Made by a program: the position numbers and the translations under genes. The notes under the pieces were generated by a model, which was not told the DNA's origin, did not search any database, and was given only the letters and a program-made list of their open reading frames with translations. From assembly GCA_963768945.1 (NCBI GenBank), contig CAVYJW010000003.1, forward strand, positions 1,984,001 through 2,048,000: a stretch of 64,000 nucleotides of DNA, given 5' to 3'. The stretch comes from RYN-230 sp963768945 (GTDB taxonomy: Bacteria; Actinomycetota; Actinomycetes; Streptosporangiales; Streptosporangiaceae). Of this stretch, positions 25,456 through 33,448 are shown piece by piece; the first letter of the stretch is position 1, and the number at the start of each line of letters is the position of its first letter.

Positions 25456-26673
25456 GTGAATCTGGCCGAGATCCGTGAGCTCATCCACGTCGGGCGGGCC
25501 GGCGCGCCGTACGGCGAGCGGGCCCTGGCGCGCTGTCACAGCATCGGCGACCTTCGCCGCCTGGCCCGGCGCCGCCTGCCCGCCGCGGCGATCGGCTATC
25601 TCGAGGGCGGCGGCGAGGACGAGTGGACGCTGCGCCGCAACCGCGCGGCGTTCGGCGAGGTGGAACTGGTCCCGCGGGTGCTGCGGGACGTGAGCCGGCT
25701 GGACACGGGTACGACGGTCCTGGGCACGCCGATGCCACTGCCGCTGGTCCTCGCCCCGGTCGGGTCGCCGCGGATGTTCCACCACGAGGGTGAGCTCGCC
25801 GTGGCCCGCGCGGCGCGGCATGCCGGTCTGGCCTACGGCGTCTCGACGCTCGCCACCCAGCCGCTCGGGGCGATCGCCGACGCCGCCCAGGGCAGCGCGC
25901 TGTGGCTCCAGCTCTACCTCTGGGGTGACCGCTCCGCGTCGCGGAAGCTCGTCGCGCAGGCCGCCGCGGCCGGGTACCGGGCCCTGCTGCTGACCGTCGA
26001 TACCTCGGTGCGGTCGAAGCGGGAACGCGAGCTGCGGCACGGCATCGTGCTGCCGACCCCGGAGCTCACGCTGCGCACGGTCGTCAACGGCGCCCGCCAC
26101 CCGGGCTGGGCCTGGCACTTCCTGACCTCGCCGGCGCTGGGATTCCCCAACCTCTCGATGAGCGGGCCGACCTCCCGGCAGCAGCTCACGCAGATGTTCG
26201 ACGGCACCGTGGGCTGGCCGGATCTCGGCTGGATCCGCCAGGAGTGGGATGGCCCGGTCGCGCTGAAGGGCGTGCTGAGTCCCGGCGACGCCCGCCGGGC
26301 CGCCGACGAGGGAGTGGACGCCGTCATCGTCTCCAACCACGGCGGCCGGCAGCTGGACCACACTCCCGCCGCCCTCGAGGCCCTGCCCGCTATCGCCGAC
26401 GCGGTCGGGGACCGGGTCGAGGTGCTCTTCGATTCGGGGATCCGGCGGGGCAGCGACATCGTCACCGCCCTGGCACTGGGTGCCCGGGCGGTGCTGGTCG
26501 GCCGCGCTTACCTTTATGGGCTCGCGGCTGCCGGGGAAGCCGGGGTCCGGCATGCCCTCGACATCCTCGGGGACGAACTGCGGACGACCATGGCTCTGTG
26601 CGGTGCGGCCACGCTCGCGGACCTCGACCGGTCCCTGGTCCGGGCCGCCCGGCCACCGCAGCCCGCGGCCTGA
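25456..26673 (+). CDS. FMN-dependent alpha-hydroxy-acid oxidase/dehydrogenase
   Basis: The 405-residue protein is a TIM-barrel (S)-2-hydroxyacid oxidase: AIGYLEGGGEDEWTLRRNRAAF near the N-terminus, PLVLAPVGSPRMFHHEGE, WLQLYLWGDR, LLTVDTS, ALKGVL, the catalytic-His segment IVSNHGGRQLDHTPAALEALP and the FMN-phosphate block DSGIRRGSDIVTALALGARAVLVGRA. Family members include L-lactate dehydrogenase LldD, lactate monooxygenase and mycofactocin-linked MftD; the precise substrate cannot be read from the sequence. It starts 25 bp after the membrane-protein gene. Confidence 0.9.
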   Translation: MNLAEIRELIHVGRAGAPYGERALARCHSIGDLRRLARRRLPAAAIGYLEGGGEDEWTLRRNRAAFGEVELVPRVLRDVSRLDTGTTVLGTPMPLPLVLAPVGSPRMFHHEGELAVARAARHAGLAYGVSTLATQPLGAIADAAQGSALWLQLYLWGDRSASRKLVAQAAAAGYRALLLTVDTSVRSKRERELRHGIVLPTPELTLRTVVNGARHPGWAWHFLTSPALGFPNLSMSGPTSRQQLTQMFDGTVGWPDLGWIRQEWDGPVALKGVLSPGDARRAADEGVDAVIVSNHGGRQLDHTPAALEALPAIADAVGDRVEVLFDSGIRRGSDIVTALALGARAVLVGRAYLYGLAAAGEAGVRHALDILGDELRTTMALCGAATLADLDRSLVRAARPPQPAA

Positions 26674-26713
26674 CCGGGGCCGGGGCTGGGGTCGGGACTG
26701 GGGTCGGGCCGGG

Positions 26714-27328
26714 TCAGTCCGGGAGCTGGCGCTGGCGGTCCTCGAGCTGGCGGAAGATATCGCTGTAACTGCCGCGCATGTCGTGCGGCACACGCCACAC
26801 GTCCACGGTCCCGAACCAGCCGAAGACCCGGACCTGCACGGCCGGGGAGTCCGGGCGGCTGGTGTCGCGCCCCCACTCGCGGCGATGACCGAAGATGGTC
26901 ATGCCGGTGACATCGACGCTGACACCTTCGGGCACATAGATATCGGCGTTACCGAAGGCGGCGAGGACGGTCACGGCGGTCTGCGGCCCGTCGATGCTGG
27001 CTTCGCGCAGGTCCAGGTCCAGGTCGCCGAGGGCGCTGGCGGCCAGGCTCCACCGGCGCAGCCTGAACGGCCCGCGCCGTGCGACATGACCGAGCAGGGC
27101 CGTGGTGAAACGCGCCGGCTTGCGGCGCGGACGGGAGGCGGCGGAGGAGACACTGGGCAGGTCTTCCTGGACCCGCGCCAGTTCCCCCCCGACGCGGGCC
27201 TGGAGGGCGGCTTCGACCCGCTCGGAGAATTCGTCCAGCGTCAGCCGTCCCGCGAGCAGGTGCTCGCGGAGCATGACCACAGCCTGCTCGCGGTCGGCAT
27301 CCGACACCCGGATCGACGCATCGTCCAT
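26714..27328 (-). CDS. DUF1707 domain protein with LiaF-like C-terminal domain
   Basis: The 204-residue protein starts with a DUF1707 (SHOCT-like) domain: IRVSDADREQAVVMLREHLLAGRLTLDEFSERVEAALQAR. The C-terminal half has the beta-helical cell-wall-active-antibiotics-response pattern (TAVTVLAAFGNADIYVPEGVSVDVTGMTIFGHRR...VRVFGWFGTVDVWR) seen in LiaF-type proteins. It lacks a membrane span between the two, unlike many relatives, so it may be soluble. The role is unknown; LiaF relatives sense envelope stress. It is convergent with the hydroxyacid oxidase gene (about 40 bp). Confidence 0.85.
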   Translation of the reverse strand: MDDASIRVSDADREQAVVMLREHLLAGRLTLDEFSERVEAALQARVGGELARVQEDLPSVSSAASRPRRKPARFTTALLGHVARRGPFRLRRWSLAASALGDLDLDLREASIDGPQTAVTVLAAFGNADIYVPEGVSVDVTGMTIFGHRREWGRDTSRPDSPAVQVRVFGWFGTVDVWRVPHDMRGSYSDIFRQLEDRQRQLPD

Positions 27329-27468
27329 AGCCGCCACGCTAGACCAAGTAGGAGCCGTGCGGCCATGGCCAGATCCGCCTGCGGGCCTGCCGGCCGCCTG
27401 CATCAGCCGTCCAGCAGACGCCGGGAAGGCTCTCGCCGCCCACCACCGACCTGCTTGCCCCCCGCGGC

Positions 27469-27540
27469 GACTCTTCACGCGCACGGTGCGCCGTAAACGG
27501 GCAAATCACCCCGCTGCATGCACGTTCCGCGTGAAGAGTC
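27469..27540. promoter_or_regulatory. 13-bp inverted repeat with 46-bp spacer
   Basis: gactcttcacgcg (27469-27481) is the exact reverse complement of cgcgtgaagagtc (27528-27540). The spacer contains a second small palindrome, gcgcacggtgcgc. It could be a looping operator or the ends of a lost small element. Confidence 0.6.
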
Positions 27541-27597
27541 AGCGAGTCCCCTGACCGGCGGGTTGCGCCAGGGGTGGATTTGCCTTCACTAACGGCT

Positions 27598-27626
27598 TTA
27601 CCGATACAGTCTTTATCGATACAGTC
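27598..27626 (+). promoter_or_regulatory. Direct-repeat operator upstream of the LacI gene
   Basis: TTA(C/T)CGATACAGTC occurs at 27598-27611 and 27613-27626, a 15-bp spacing (about 1.5 turns), ending 5 bp before the first GTG. An autoregulatory LacI-family site overlapping the promoter is the simplest reading. Confidence 0.6.
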
Positions 27627-27631
27627 GGAGC

Positions 27632-28720
27632 GTGCGTGGTCAGGTGCAGGTGCAGGGTCGGTCGCGGGTGACGCTGGCTGACGTGGCGGCCAGTTGCGGG
27701 GTGAGCCGCATGACGGTGTCCAACGCGTACAACCACCCTGACCAGCTCTCGGCGGAATTGCGCCAGCGGGTGCTGGCGGCAGCAGACGAACTGGGGTACG
27801 GCGGTCCGAGTGCGGCCGGGCGGGCGCTGAAGAGAGGCCGCAATGACGTGCTCGGCGTCCTGCTGACCGAGGCCCTGCCGTACGCGTTCGGGGATCCGGG
27901 CACCGTCTCGTTCCTGCATGGCGTGACCGCCGCCACGGCGGCGGCCGGCCTGGCCCTGCAACTCATCCCCGCAGCCGCGGAGACCGCCGAGCGGCTCGTC
28001 CGTGACGCGGCGGTCAACGGCCTGATCGCCCACTCCCCCGCCGACGATGACCCGGCCCTGGCCGTGGCGCTGCGCCGCAGACTGCCCACGGTGGTGTCCG
28101 GCGGGCCCGCCGGCGCGGGCGCGGACTGCGTGACCATCGATAACGAGGGTGCTGCCGCCAGCGCCGCCCGCCACCTCATCGACCTCGGTCATCGCAGGCT
28201 CGGCGTCGTGACCTGGCGCCTGCGTTCCGACGGGCACACGGGGTGGGTCGACCAGGCCAGGCAGGCCGGCGCCCGCTACGAGGTGTTCCGCCTGCGCCTG
28301 CTGGGCTACCAGCGCGCCGCGGCGGAAGCCGGTATGCCGCGGGGTGCGGTGCGGGTGTGGGAACAGCCCGGCCATAGCGTCGCTGACGGCCGCGCCGCGG
28401 GGCACGCCCTGCTCAGCCTGCCCGGCCCGGAACGTCCCACCGCGGTGCTGGCCAGTACCGACGTGCTCGCGCTCGGCGTGCTGCAAGCGGCTCGTGACCT
28501 GGACCTGGACGTCCCAGGCGACCTGTCGGTAACCGGCTACGACGACATCGAGGAGTCCAGCCGGGGGTTCCCCCCGCTGACCACCGTGCACCAGGACCTT
28601 TACCGCCAGGGCGAGGAGTGCGCCCGCCGGCTGATCGCCCCCGGCAGTGCAACCACGCTGCTGCACCCGACCCGGCTCATCGTCCGGGCCAGTACCGCCC
28701 CTCCGCCGGAGCCGCCATGA
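27632..28720 (+). CDS. LacI-family transcriptional regulator
   Basis: The 362-residue protein has an N-terminal helix-turn-helix (VTLADVAASCGVSRMTVSNAYNHPDQLSAELRQRVLAAADELGY). A periplasmic-binding-like effector domain follows, with VLGVLLTE, DNEGAAASAARHLIDLGHRRLGVV, STDVLALGVLQAARDLDLDVPGDLSVTGYDDIEESSRGFPPLTTVHQD. The effector is probably a sugar. Its stop overlaps the start of a SemiSWEET sugar-transporter gene (ATGA), which suggests sugar-responsive control of that gene and itself. Starts at 27632 or 27644 are both possible; the proximity of the repeats suggests a short or absent leader. Confidence 0.92.
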   Translation: MRGQVQVQGRSRVTLADVAASCGVSRMTVSNAYNHPDQLSAELRQRVLAAADELGYGGPSAAGRALKRGRNDVLGVLLTEALPYAFGDPGTVSFLHGVTAATAAAGLALQLIPAAAETAERLVRDAAVNGLIAHSPADDDPALAVALRRRLPTVVSGGPAGAGADCVTIDNEGAAASAARHLIDLGHRRLGVVTWRLRSDGHTGWVDQARQAGARYEVFRLRLLGYQRAAAEAGMPRGAVRVWEQPGHSVADGRAAGHALLSLPGPERPTAVLASTDVLALGVLQAARDLDLDVPGDLSVTGYDDIEESSRGFPPLTTVHQDLYRQGEECARRLIAPGSATTLLHPTRLIVRASTAPPPEPP

Positions 28721-28989
28721 TCATTACTCTGGGGCTCCTGTCCGGCCTGCTCACGACCTGCGCGTGGCTCCCCCAGCTGCTGCGGACCTGGCGCCGCGGC
28801 CACGCCGACGACATCTCCTACGCCTACCTGGGTGTCTTCGCCGCCGGGGTCCTCGGCTGGCTGGCGTACGGGCTGCTCGCCGGGCAGCCCGCGGTGTTCG
28901 CCGCCAACGTGGTCACGTTCACGCTCATCGCTGCCCTGACGCTGCTCAAGATCCGTCCCCGCCGGCCCCCAGGCCGGGCACGGCGGTAA
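28717..28989 (+). CDS. SemiSWEET sugar transporter
   Basis: The 90-residue protein has three spans and the PQ-loop signature of MtN3/SWEET proteins: GLLSGLLTTCAWLPQLLRTWRRGHADDISYAYLGVFAAGVLGWLAYGLLAG. SemiSWEETs dimerise to move sugars down their gradient across the membrane. The start overlaps the LacI stop by four bases (ATGA), so translation is coupled. A strong bidirectional hairpin follows. Confidence 0.88.
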   Translation: MIITLGLLSGLLTTCAWLPQLLRTWRRGHADDISYAYLGVFAAGVLGWLAYGLLAGQPAVFAANVVTFTLIAALTLLKIRPRRPPGRARR

Positions 28990-29047
28990 GCGCGCCCGCG
29001 GTAGCAAGCCTCCGGCATGTCCCGGGATCCAGGCACGCCCCCTGCCC

Positions 29048-29081
29048 GGGGCCCGTGACCTTGCCGGTGGTCACGGGCCCC
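29048..29081. terminator. Bidirectional terminator (13-bp stem)
   Basis: ggggcccgtgacc (29048-29060) pairs with ggtcacgggcccc (29069-29081) across an 8-base loop, between the convergent SemiSWEET and G1-peptidase genes. Confidence 0.8.
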
Positions 29082-29097
29082 TCCCTGGGCGGTTGTG

Positions 29098-29991
29098 CTA
29101 GTAGCTGTTCTTCCACGCGTTGGTGAAGGTGTTGCCCCCGGTCAGGCCGGACGTGGACACGATGTCATAGCTTTCGGTGGAGTCCACGCAGGTGAGGGCG
29201 TAATTGGTGCCCGAGAAGCCGGAAATGGTGCTGGTCCTGCCGGCGGCCGTCTCCGATGCCCTGGAGAATCCGACGGTGCCGAACTGCGCCTCGGGCACGA
29301 TGCCCGTGTCGCTGTATGCCGGACGCTCGGCGATCCACTCCGCGCTGGTGTCCAGGCAGGTGGAAGTCGAGCAGGTAGCCGTCCTGCTGAAGCTGTTAGC
29401 CGCGTGGGTGGAGTCGGTCAGCTTGAGCGTGTAACGGGTGCCGGTGCGGGCTACTGAGGCGCTGATACTGTCGCCCGCCGCGACCGACGTGCCGACCGCG
29501 ATGGTGCCGGCTGGGTACATCTCGTACCAGCTGTAATAGAGAGGCCTGCCCTCGAAGCACTGGCTGGCCGTGCCGTCCTGCTCCACGGTTCCGCTGCTGA
29601 AGCCGTCGAAGCCGACCCATTCCGAGGTGATCCTGTCCTCTGCTGTGCAGGTGAGCCTGGGCACGGCCCACGACCCGCTGACATTTGTGAACGTGCCATG
29701 GGTGCTGGAGACGTCCGCGTAACCGGCCCAGTTCAGGGAGGCCGTCTGGGTGGTGGAGCGTGCTGCGTCCGGCGTGGGTCTGGCGTGGAGGAACATCGCG
29801 GTATCGGGAGTACGCAGGTCCTTGACCAGGGCAGCGCGCGCCTCGGACAGGAACTTGGCCGTGAGATGCGCGTGCACGGTGACACGGTGCGCCGCTGGGC
29901 CCGCACCCGGCGATCCCGTCGCGGAAATAACCAGTGCGCCTCCTAGAACAGCGGCTGAGGCTGTGACAAGCAGCGTGCGAAATATCCGCAT
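29098..29991 (-). CDS. Secreted G1-family glutamic endopeptidase
   Basis: Residues 1-33 form a Sec signal peptide (RIFRTLLVTASAAVLGGALVISATG). The mature part follows the eqolisin (peptidase G1) plan: SLNWAGYADVS, a SGSWAVPRLTC strand, SEWVGFDGFSSGTVEQDG (the Gln aligning with the catalytic Gln of scytalidoglutamic peptidase), YYSWYEMYP and TSAEWIAERP (the catalytic Glu). These peptidases act at acidic pH outside the cell. The ATG at 29991 has ggggggttac in front. It is monocistronic, flanked by a terminator and an AT-rich upstream region. Confidence 0.9.
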   Translation of the reverse strand: MRIFRTLLVTASAAVLGGALVISATGSPGAGPAAHRVTVHAHLTAKFLSEARAALVKDLRTPDTAMFLHARPTPDAARSTTQTASLNWAGYADVSSTHGTFTNVSGSWAVPRLTCTAEDRITSEWVGFDGFSSGTVEQDGTASQCFEGRPLYYSWYEMYPAGTIAVGTSVAAGDSISASVARTGTRYTLKLTDSTHAANSFSRTATCSTSTCLDTSAEWIAERPAYSDTGIVPEAQFGTVGFSRASETAAGRTSTISGFSGTNYALTCVDSTESYDIVSTSGLTGGNTFTNAWKNSY

Positions 29992-30556
29992 GTAACCCCC
30001 TAAGTTTAAATCCTCTTTTTTGGGATCCGGCGGATAAGCTACTACGGGCCGATTGAGGCTACAAGGGTTTTAGCACTGCGCCTGGAGCCGTTAAATTTGT
30101 GCCAGCGCAGCCCCGGCCGCACGGCCGCACGCTGCCGGGAACACGGGTGCCGGGAACGTCACTTAAGCGCAGGAGAAAGGGGAGCATGTCGTAGAAACAG
30201 ATGTTATTTTACGGGACGGTCGCCATCGGCGCCAATGACAAATTAAGAGCACCACTGCGCGCCCTGCCGTGGTCGCCGGGGGCGACCACACTGCCCAGAC
30301 ACCGCGCCGGGAGCCCTGTTCTGGGCGCGGCACCGGGGTGATCTTCCGAGCCACCACCATGCCCGCCCGCTTCCCGGCTGGCTTCCTGACCGGCCAGACG
30401 GGCTTCCAGATTTCTGGAAATTCGTGGGCCCGGAGAGCATTCCGGGCCCGACATCGCCGCACCTCGGTAAGCTTCATTTCAGGGTCAGGATAAAGGCTGG
30501 GCAACTGTTACCGGCTGCCTCTTCGCTTGAGGGAAGATAACGCTGAGGGAGGCCAC
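29992..30556. other. 565-bp gene-free region with an AT-rich promoter zone and a hairpin
   Basis: Bases 30001-30090 are unusually AT-rich (agtttaaatcctctttttt) and probably hold the promoter of the G1 peptidase. A 9-bp hairpin (30426-30434 with 30441-30449) lies farther on, probably a terminator. Open frames here have no coding character that I can see. Confidence 0.5.
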
Positions 30557-30754
30557 ATGCACATCGGATCGCTGCTTCTTATCGTCTGGCTGGTCATCGG
30601 CGGCTTCGCCGCCTCGCAGCGCGGCGATTACCACGGAACCATGGGTAACTGCAGCAAGGCCAGCACGGCCGCTGTGACGATCCTCGCCGGCCCACTCAAC
30701 TACCTGGGCGTGAACCCGCACCTCCACTGCACCGCACCGCAGCCCAGCAATTAG
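30557..30754 (+). CDS. Small secreted or membrane protein (65 aa)
   Basis: The ATG at 30557 has gagggagg 5 bp upstream. The product begins with a hydrophobic segment (HIGSLLLIVWLVIGGFAA), then SQRGDYHGTMGNCSKASTAAVTILAGPLNYLGVNPHLHC. The segment with NCSKA and LAGPLNY(L/A)GVNP recalls a short actinobacterial membrane-protein family without a name. It stands alone between two intergenic regions. The function is unknown. Confidence 0.7.
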   Translation: MHIGSLLLIVWLVIGGFAASQRGDYHGTMGNCSKASTAAVTILAGPLNYLGVNPHLHCTAPQPSN

Positions 30755-30930
30755 CGGCGGCTGCGGACCTGGGGGACCAGCGACATTGCCGGCGTCCGCA
30801 CGTTCATGGAATTCCCTCCGTCCCCGGAAGTAATCCGAGCGCGATTACTGCCGTCAATTGACCGGGCCCGGCAGCGGTGACGGCCTGGTCACGTACGTGG
30901 CCGCCAGCCCGAGGTAGAAGGCTCGTGAGC

Positions 30931-31389
30931 TCAGCCTGACCGCAACCGGGCGGTCAGCTCGATCTCCACGGCGATGTCGAAGGGCAGCTCCGCGAGACCG
31001 ACGGCGCTGCGGGTGTGGCGGCCCGCCTCGCCGAAGATCTCTACGAGGAGGTCGGAGCATCCGTCGATGACCGCGGGGGTCTGGTTGAAGCCAGGCGCGA
31101 CGTTGACCATCCCGAACACCTTCACGATCCGCTCGATGCGGTCGAGATCGCCGAGCTCGGCCCGCACGGTGGCGAGGATCGACAGGGCCGTCATGCGGGC
31201 CGCCTGCCGTCCCTCCCCCAGCGTAAGGTCCCCGCCCACCTTCCCGCGGATGACGTTCTCGCCGTTGATGGGCCCGTGGCCGCCGGCGTAGACGAGGCCA
31301 CCGTCAACCACGCACCCGAGATAGTTGCCCGCGGGCGGGAACACCGGGGGAAGCACGATGCCCAGTTCCTGAAGCCGCTGATCAATCAC
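30931..31389 (-). CDS. RidA/YjgF-family protein
   Basis: The 152-residue protein has the RidA-like fold of the longer YjgF subgroup: GNYLGCVVDGGLVYAGGHGPI, GEGRQAARMTALSILATVRAELGDLDRIERIVKVFGMVN and the C-terminal GRHTRSAVGLAELPFDIAVEIELTARL with the conserved Arg. RidA proteins hydrolyse reactive enamine/imine intermediates; this longer subgroup is less well defined. The VOC dioxygenase gene lies upstream on the same strand, about 110 bp away. Confidence 0.88.
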   Translation of the reverse strand: MIDQRLQELGIVLPPVFPPAGNYLGCVVDGGLVYAGGHGPINGENVIRGKVGGDLTLGEGRQAARMTALSILATVRAELGDLDRIERIVKVFGMVNVAPGFNQTPAVIDGCSDLLVEIFGEAGRHTRSAVGLAELPFDIAVEIELTARLRSG

Positions 31390-31502
31390 GCCCAGAAGCC
31401 TACGGCCCCGGCCAAGCGGACCGACTGCGAACCCATCTGATTGGGCCGCCCGGCCCAGCCGCCGCGAAATGGAGGGCCCTTATCCGGGGCGGGCCGCCGC
31501 GG

Positions 31503-32426
31503 TCAGCGCGGGGCGTGGGCGCCGGTCATCATGGCCGCGAGGTCCTCGGGGTGCAGGAAGGACGGGGGCGGTGGCGGTCCCCAGGCGAACAGGCCGCGCG
31601 CGCCCTCGAGGTCTTCGGGGGTCCACAGCTGGTCGTCCACGATGCAGTCCATGTCCGAGTAGTACTCGGAGAAGTTGCCCGCCGGGTCCTTGAGGTACCA
31701 GAAGAAGTTGGATCCCGCGTAGTGCCGCCCGAGTCCCCAGACGTGCCGCTCCGGCCGCCCCTCGAGCATCGCGAACGCGCCCCGGCCCACCTCGTCAACG
31801 TCCTCCACCTGCCAGGACGTGTGGTGCAGGAAGTTCACCGGCGCGGCCAGCACGAGCACGTTGTGATGATCGGTGGAGCAGCGCATGAACGCGCCGACCC
31901 CGGCGATCCGGTCGCTGATCTTGAAACCGAGGCCGTCGGTGAAGAATGATGTCGAGCGGCCGTGGTCGGTGCTGCCCAGGACGGCGTGACCGAGCTTGCG
32001 CGGGCGCACCGGGCCGGGCCGGAAGAAACCCGGGGCCCGGCTGTCCTGGCGCTCCGGCCGCCCGGGGCCGTTGTAATGCTCCGCGGCGGCCGGCTTCTGC
32101 TGGATCCGCGGGGCAACGTCCAGGAAGACCCGGGTGCCGGTCACCGGCTCCGCCGCCTGAAGGCTCGTCCCGCTCAGGCTGGCGGGCACGCCGAGGCGCT
32201 CAAGACCCGCCGCGGCGCGCCCGAGGTCGTCCGGGTCATCCACGCCGACCCGCAGCTCGACCAGCCGCCGGGTGGGCGCGGGAACGATCCGCAGCTGGCG
32301 CCCCGCGTCCGCCGTGCTATACCAGCCGTTACCCTCAGGAGTAAGCCCGAAGTCGGCGTAGTAGGCGCCGGTGTCGCCGGCATTGGGTACGCCAATGGTG
32401 ACCGACAGCAGTCCGTGCAGGCTCAT
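31503..32426 (-). CDS. VOC-family extradiol dioxygenase-like protein
   Basis: The 307-residue protein has two vicinal-oxygen-chelate modules. The second holds the candidate Fe/Mn ligands: His in PRKLGHAVLGSTDH, His in PVNFLHHTSWQVEDVDEV and Glu in PAGNFSEYYSDMDCI, the pattern of type I extradiol ring-cleavage dioxygenases (catechol or biphenyl-diol type). The ATG at 32426 follows gaggaggtcat. The substrate is unknown; the RidA gene downstream is the only possible partner in sight. Confidence 0.85.
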   Translation of the reverse strand: MSLHGLLSVTIGVPNAGDTGAYYADFGLTPEGNGWYSTADAGRQLRIVPAPTRRLVELRVGVDDPDDLGRAAAGLERLGVPASLSGTSLQAAEPVTGTRVFLDVAPRIQQKPAAAEHYNGPGRPERQDSRAPGFFRPGPVRPRKLGHAVLGSTDHGRSTSFFTDGLGFKISDRIAGVGAFMRCSTDHHNVLVLAAPVNFLHHTSWQVEDVDEVGRGAFAMLEGRPERHVWGLGRHYAGSNFFWYLKDPAGNFSEYYSDMDCIVDDQLWTPEDLEGARGLFAWGPPPPPSFLHPEDLAAMMTGAHAPR

Positions 32427-32716
32427 ATGACCTCCTCATCCTCGGTCAGTGGAACATGCTCAACCCCGCCGCGCCAGGCGCGCCTGATACCGCACTGCTC
32501 ACGCCGTCTCCTCCGATCGTGTCCCGGCCGGGCGGCCCGCGCGGCTGGTGACGAGATCGAGGTCGATACCCGACGGCCGTCACGGCGTGTCCCGGCCGAG
32601 CGCGCTGCCCGGCATCACCACGAGACGCATGGTCGGTCACGATGACCCTGGCTGTACATGGGTTTTATAGGCACCAGCGGGAGACGGGTTCATGATCGGC
32701 AGGGCCGGCCCGCGGC

Positions 32717-32862
32717 TCATGCACGGTGCACGTTGCCGCGCGCCGTGAGATCGACATGCCCGTCGCCGAATGTGGCTGACATCCGCGCCAGGTTCCGCAG
32801 CCTGGTTCGCTGGCGTAACCGCCCGGCACCCGGATCCGGGCGACCTGGCCGTCACGCGCCAT
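32717..32862 (-). pseudogene. Remnant of a precorrin-3B synthase (CobG) / nitrite-sulfite reductase-like gene
   Basis: The minus strand reads LHMARDGQVARIRVPGG and, one frame away, LRNLARMSATFGDGHVDLTARGN, then a stop at 32719. Together they match the N-terminal ferredoxin-like half-domain of CobG and related sirohaem enzymes (a D-G-x-x-A-R-x-R-x-P-G-G strand followed by GDG-x-x-x-LTxRGN). A frameshift near 32810-32830 separates the two and the gene ends about 60 residues in. The rest of the enzyme is absent. The ancestral gene probably served cobalamin synthesis. Confidence 0.6.
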
Positions 32863-32984
32863 GTGCAGGTCCGGGCTCGCGGTAATGTTGCGCGCCCGGT
32901 CGTGGGCCGCCGATGGCAGGAAGCCGGCCGCGGCCGCCCATTCCGCCAGGTTGCCTTCCGCGCCGGAGCGGATGTCGCGGACCA

Positions 32985-33287
32985 GGCGGCACCAACATCT
33001 TCGCCGGGCTGAAGCAGAGCTGGACGTCCGTGTCCTGGGAACAGGTCATCAAGGCGGATCCCCGGTGCATCATCATCAACGACTACGGCACCCCGACAGC
33101 CCAGCAGAAGGAGAAATTCCTGGAGACCAGCCAGATCACCAGGAACCTCACCGCGGTGAAGAACCGCTGTTTCCTCCCGCTCGCCTACGACGAGGTGACC
33201 CCCAGCCCGCATAACGCCCAGGCTGCGGCCGCCATCGCTCACTGGCTGCACCCCGCTGCGTTCGGCCTGCCCGCCGACGGCTCATGA
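32985..33287 (+). pseudogene. C-terminal remnant of an ABC siderophore/cobalamin-binding protein
   Basis: The frame reads GGTNIFAGLKQSWTSVSWEQVIKADPRCIIINDYGTPTAQQKEKFLETSQITRNLTAVKNRCFLPLAYDEVTPSPHNAQAAAAIAHWLHP, which is the last ~95 residues of a FecB/BtuF-type periplasmic binding protein (SW-x-x-V-x-x-DP then YG...K). The signal peptide and N-lobe are missing and there is no start codon or ribosome-binding site. The neighbouring cobG remnant hints that a metal- or cobalamin-related locus was lost here. Confidence 0.72.
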
Positions 33288-33448
33288 CGGAGGCCGGACG
33301 CTAGGGTTGCATCACACGGCCGGGGCCGTCCCCGGCGCGGCCGGGCAGGGGTGACCAGGGTGGTCGTGCCGGCGGCGGGCCGCGCCGGCGCGCCGCTCCC
33401 GGCACCCTTTCCGCACCATAGTTTCCGCAACGAAAACCGCGGGGTCCC

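Larger units (their letters stand above)
27329..27631. other. Divergent promoter region
   Basis: The 303 bp between the DUF1707 gene and the LacI gene contain a 13-bp inverted repeat and a direct-repeat operator (listed separately). I see no coding sequence. Confidence 0.6.
32427..33448. other. Gene graveyard between the VOC and cyclase genes
   Basis: About 1 kb without an intact gene. It contains a cobG-like remnant on the minus strand and a siderophore-binding-protein remnant on the plus strand (both listed). The rest shows no coding signal I can support. Confidence 0.6.

Noticed and set aside
30163..30504. Open frames in the gap between the G1 peptidase and the 65-aa gene
   Set aside because: Arg/Pro-rich composition, no ribosome-binding site and no recognisable motif; probably chance frames in GC-rich DNA.
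33290..33448. Possible cobalamin riboswitch near the cobG/BtuF remnants
   Set aside because: I could not find a B12-box (gccactg-type) or the expected stem order.
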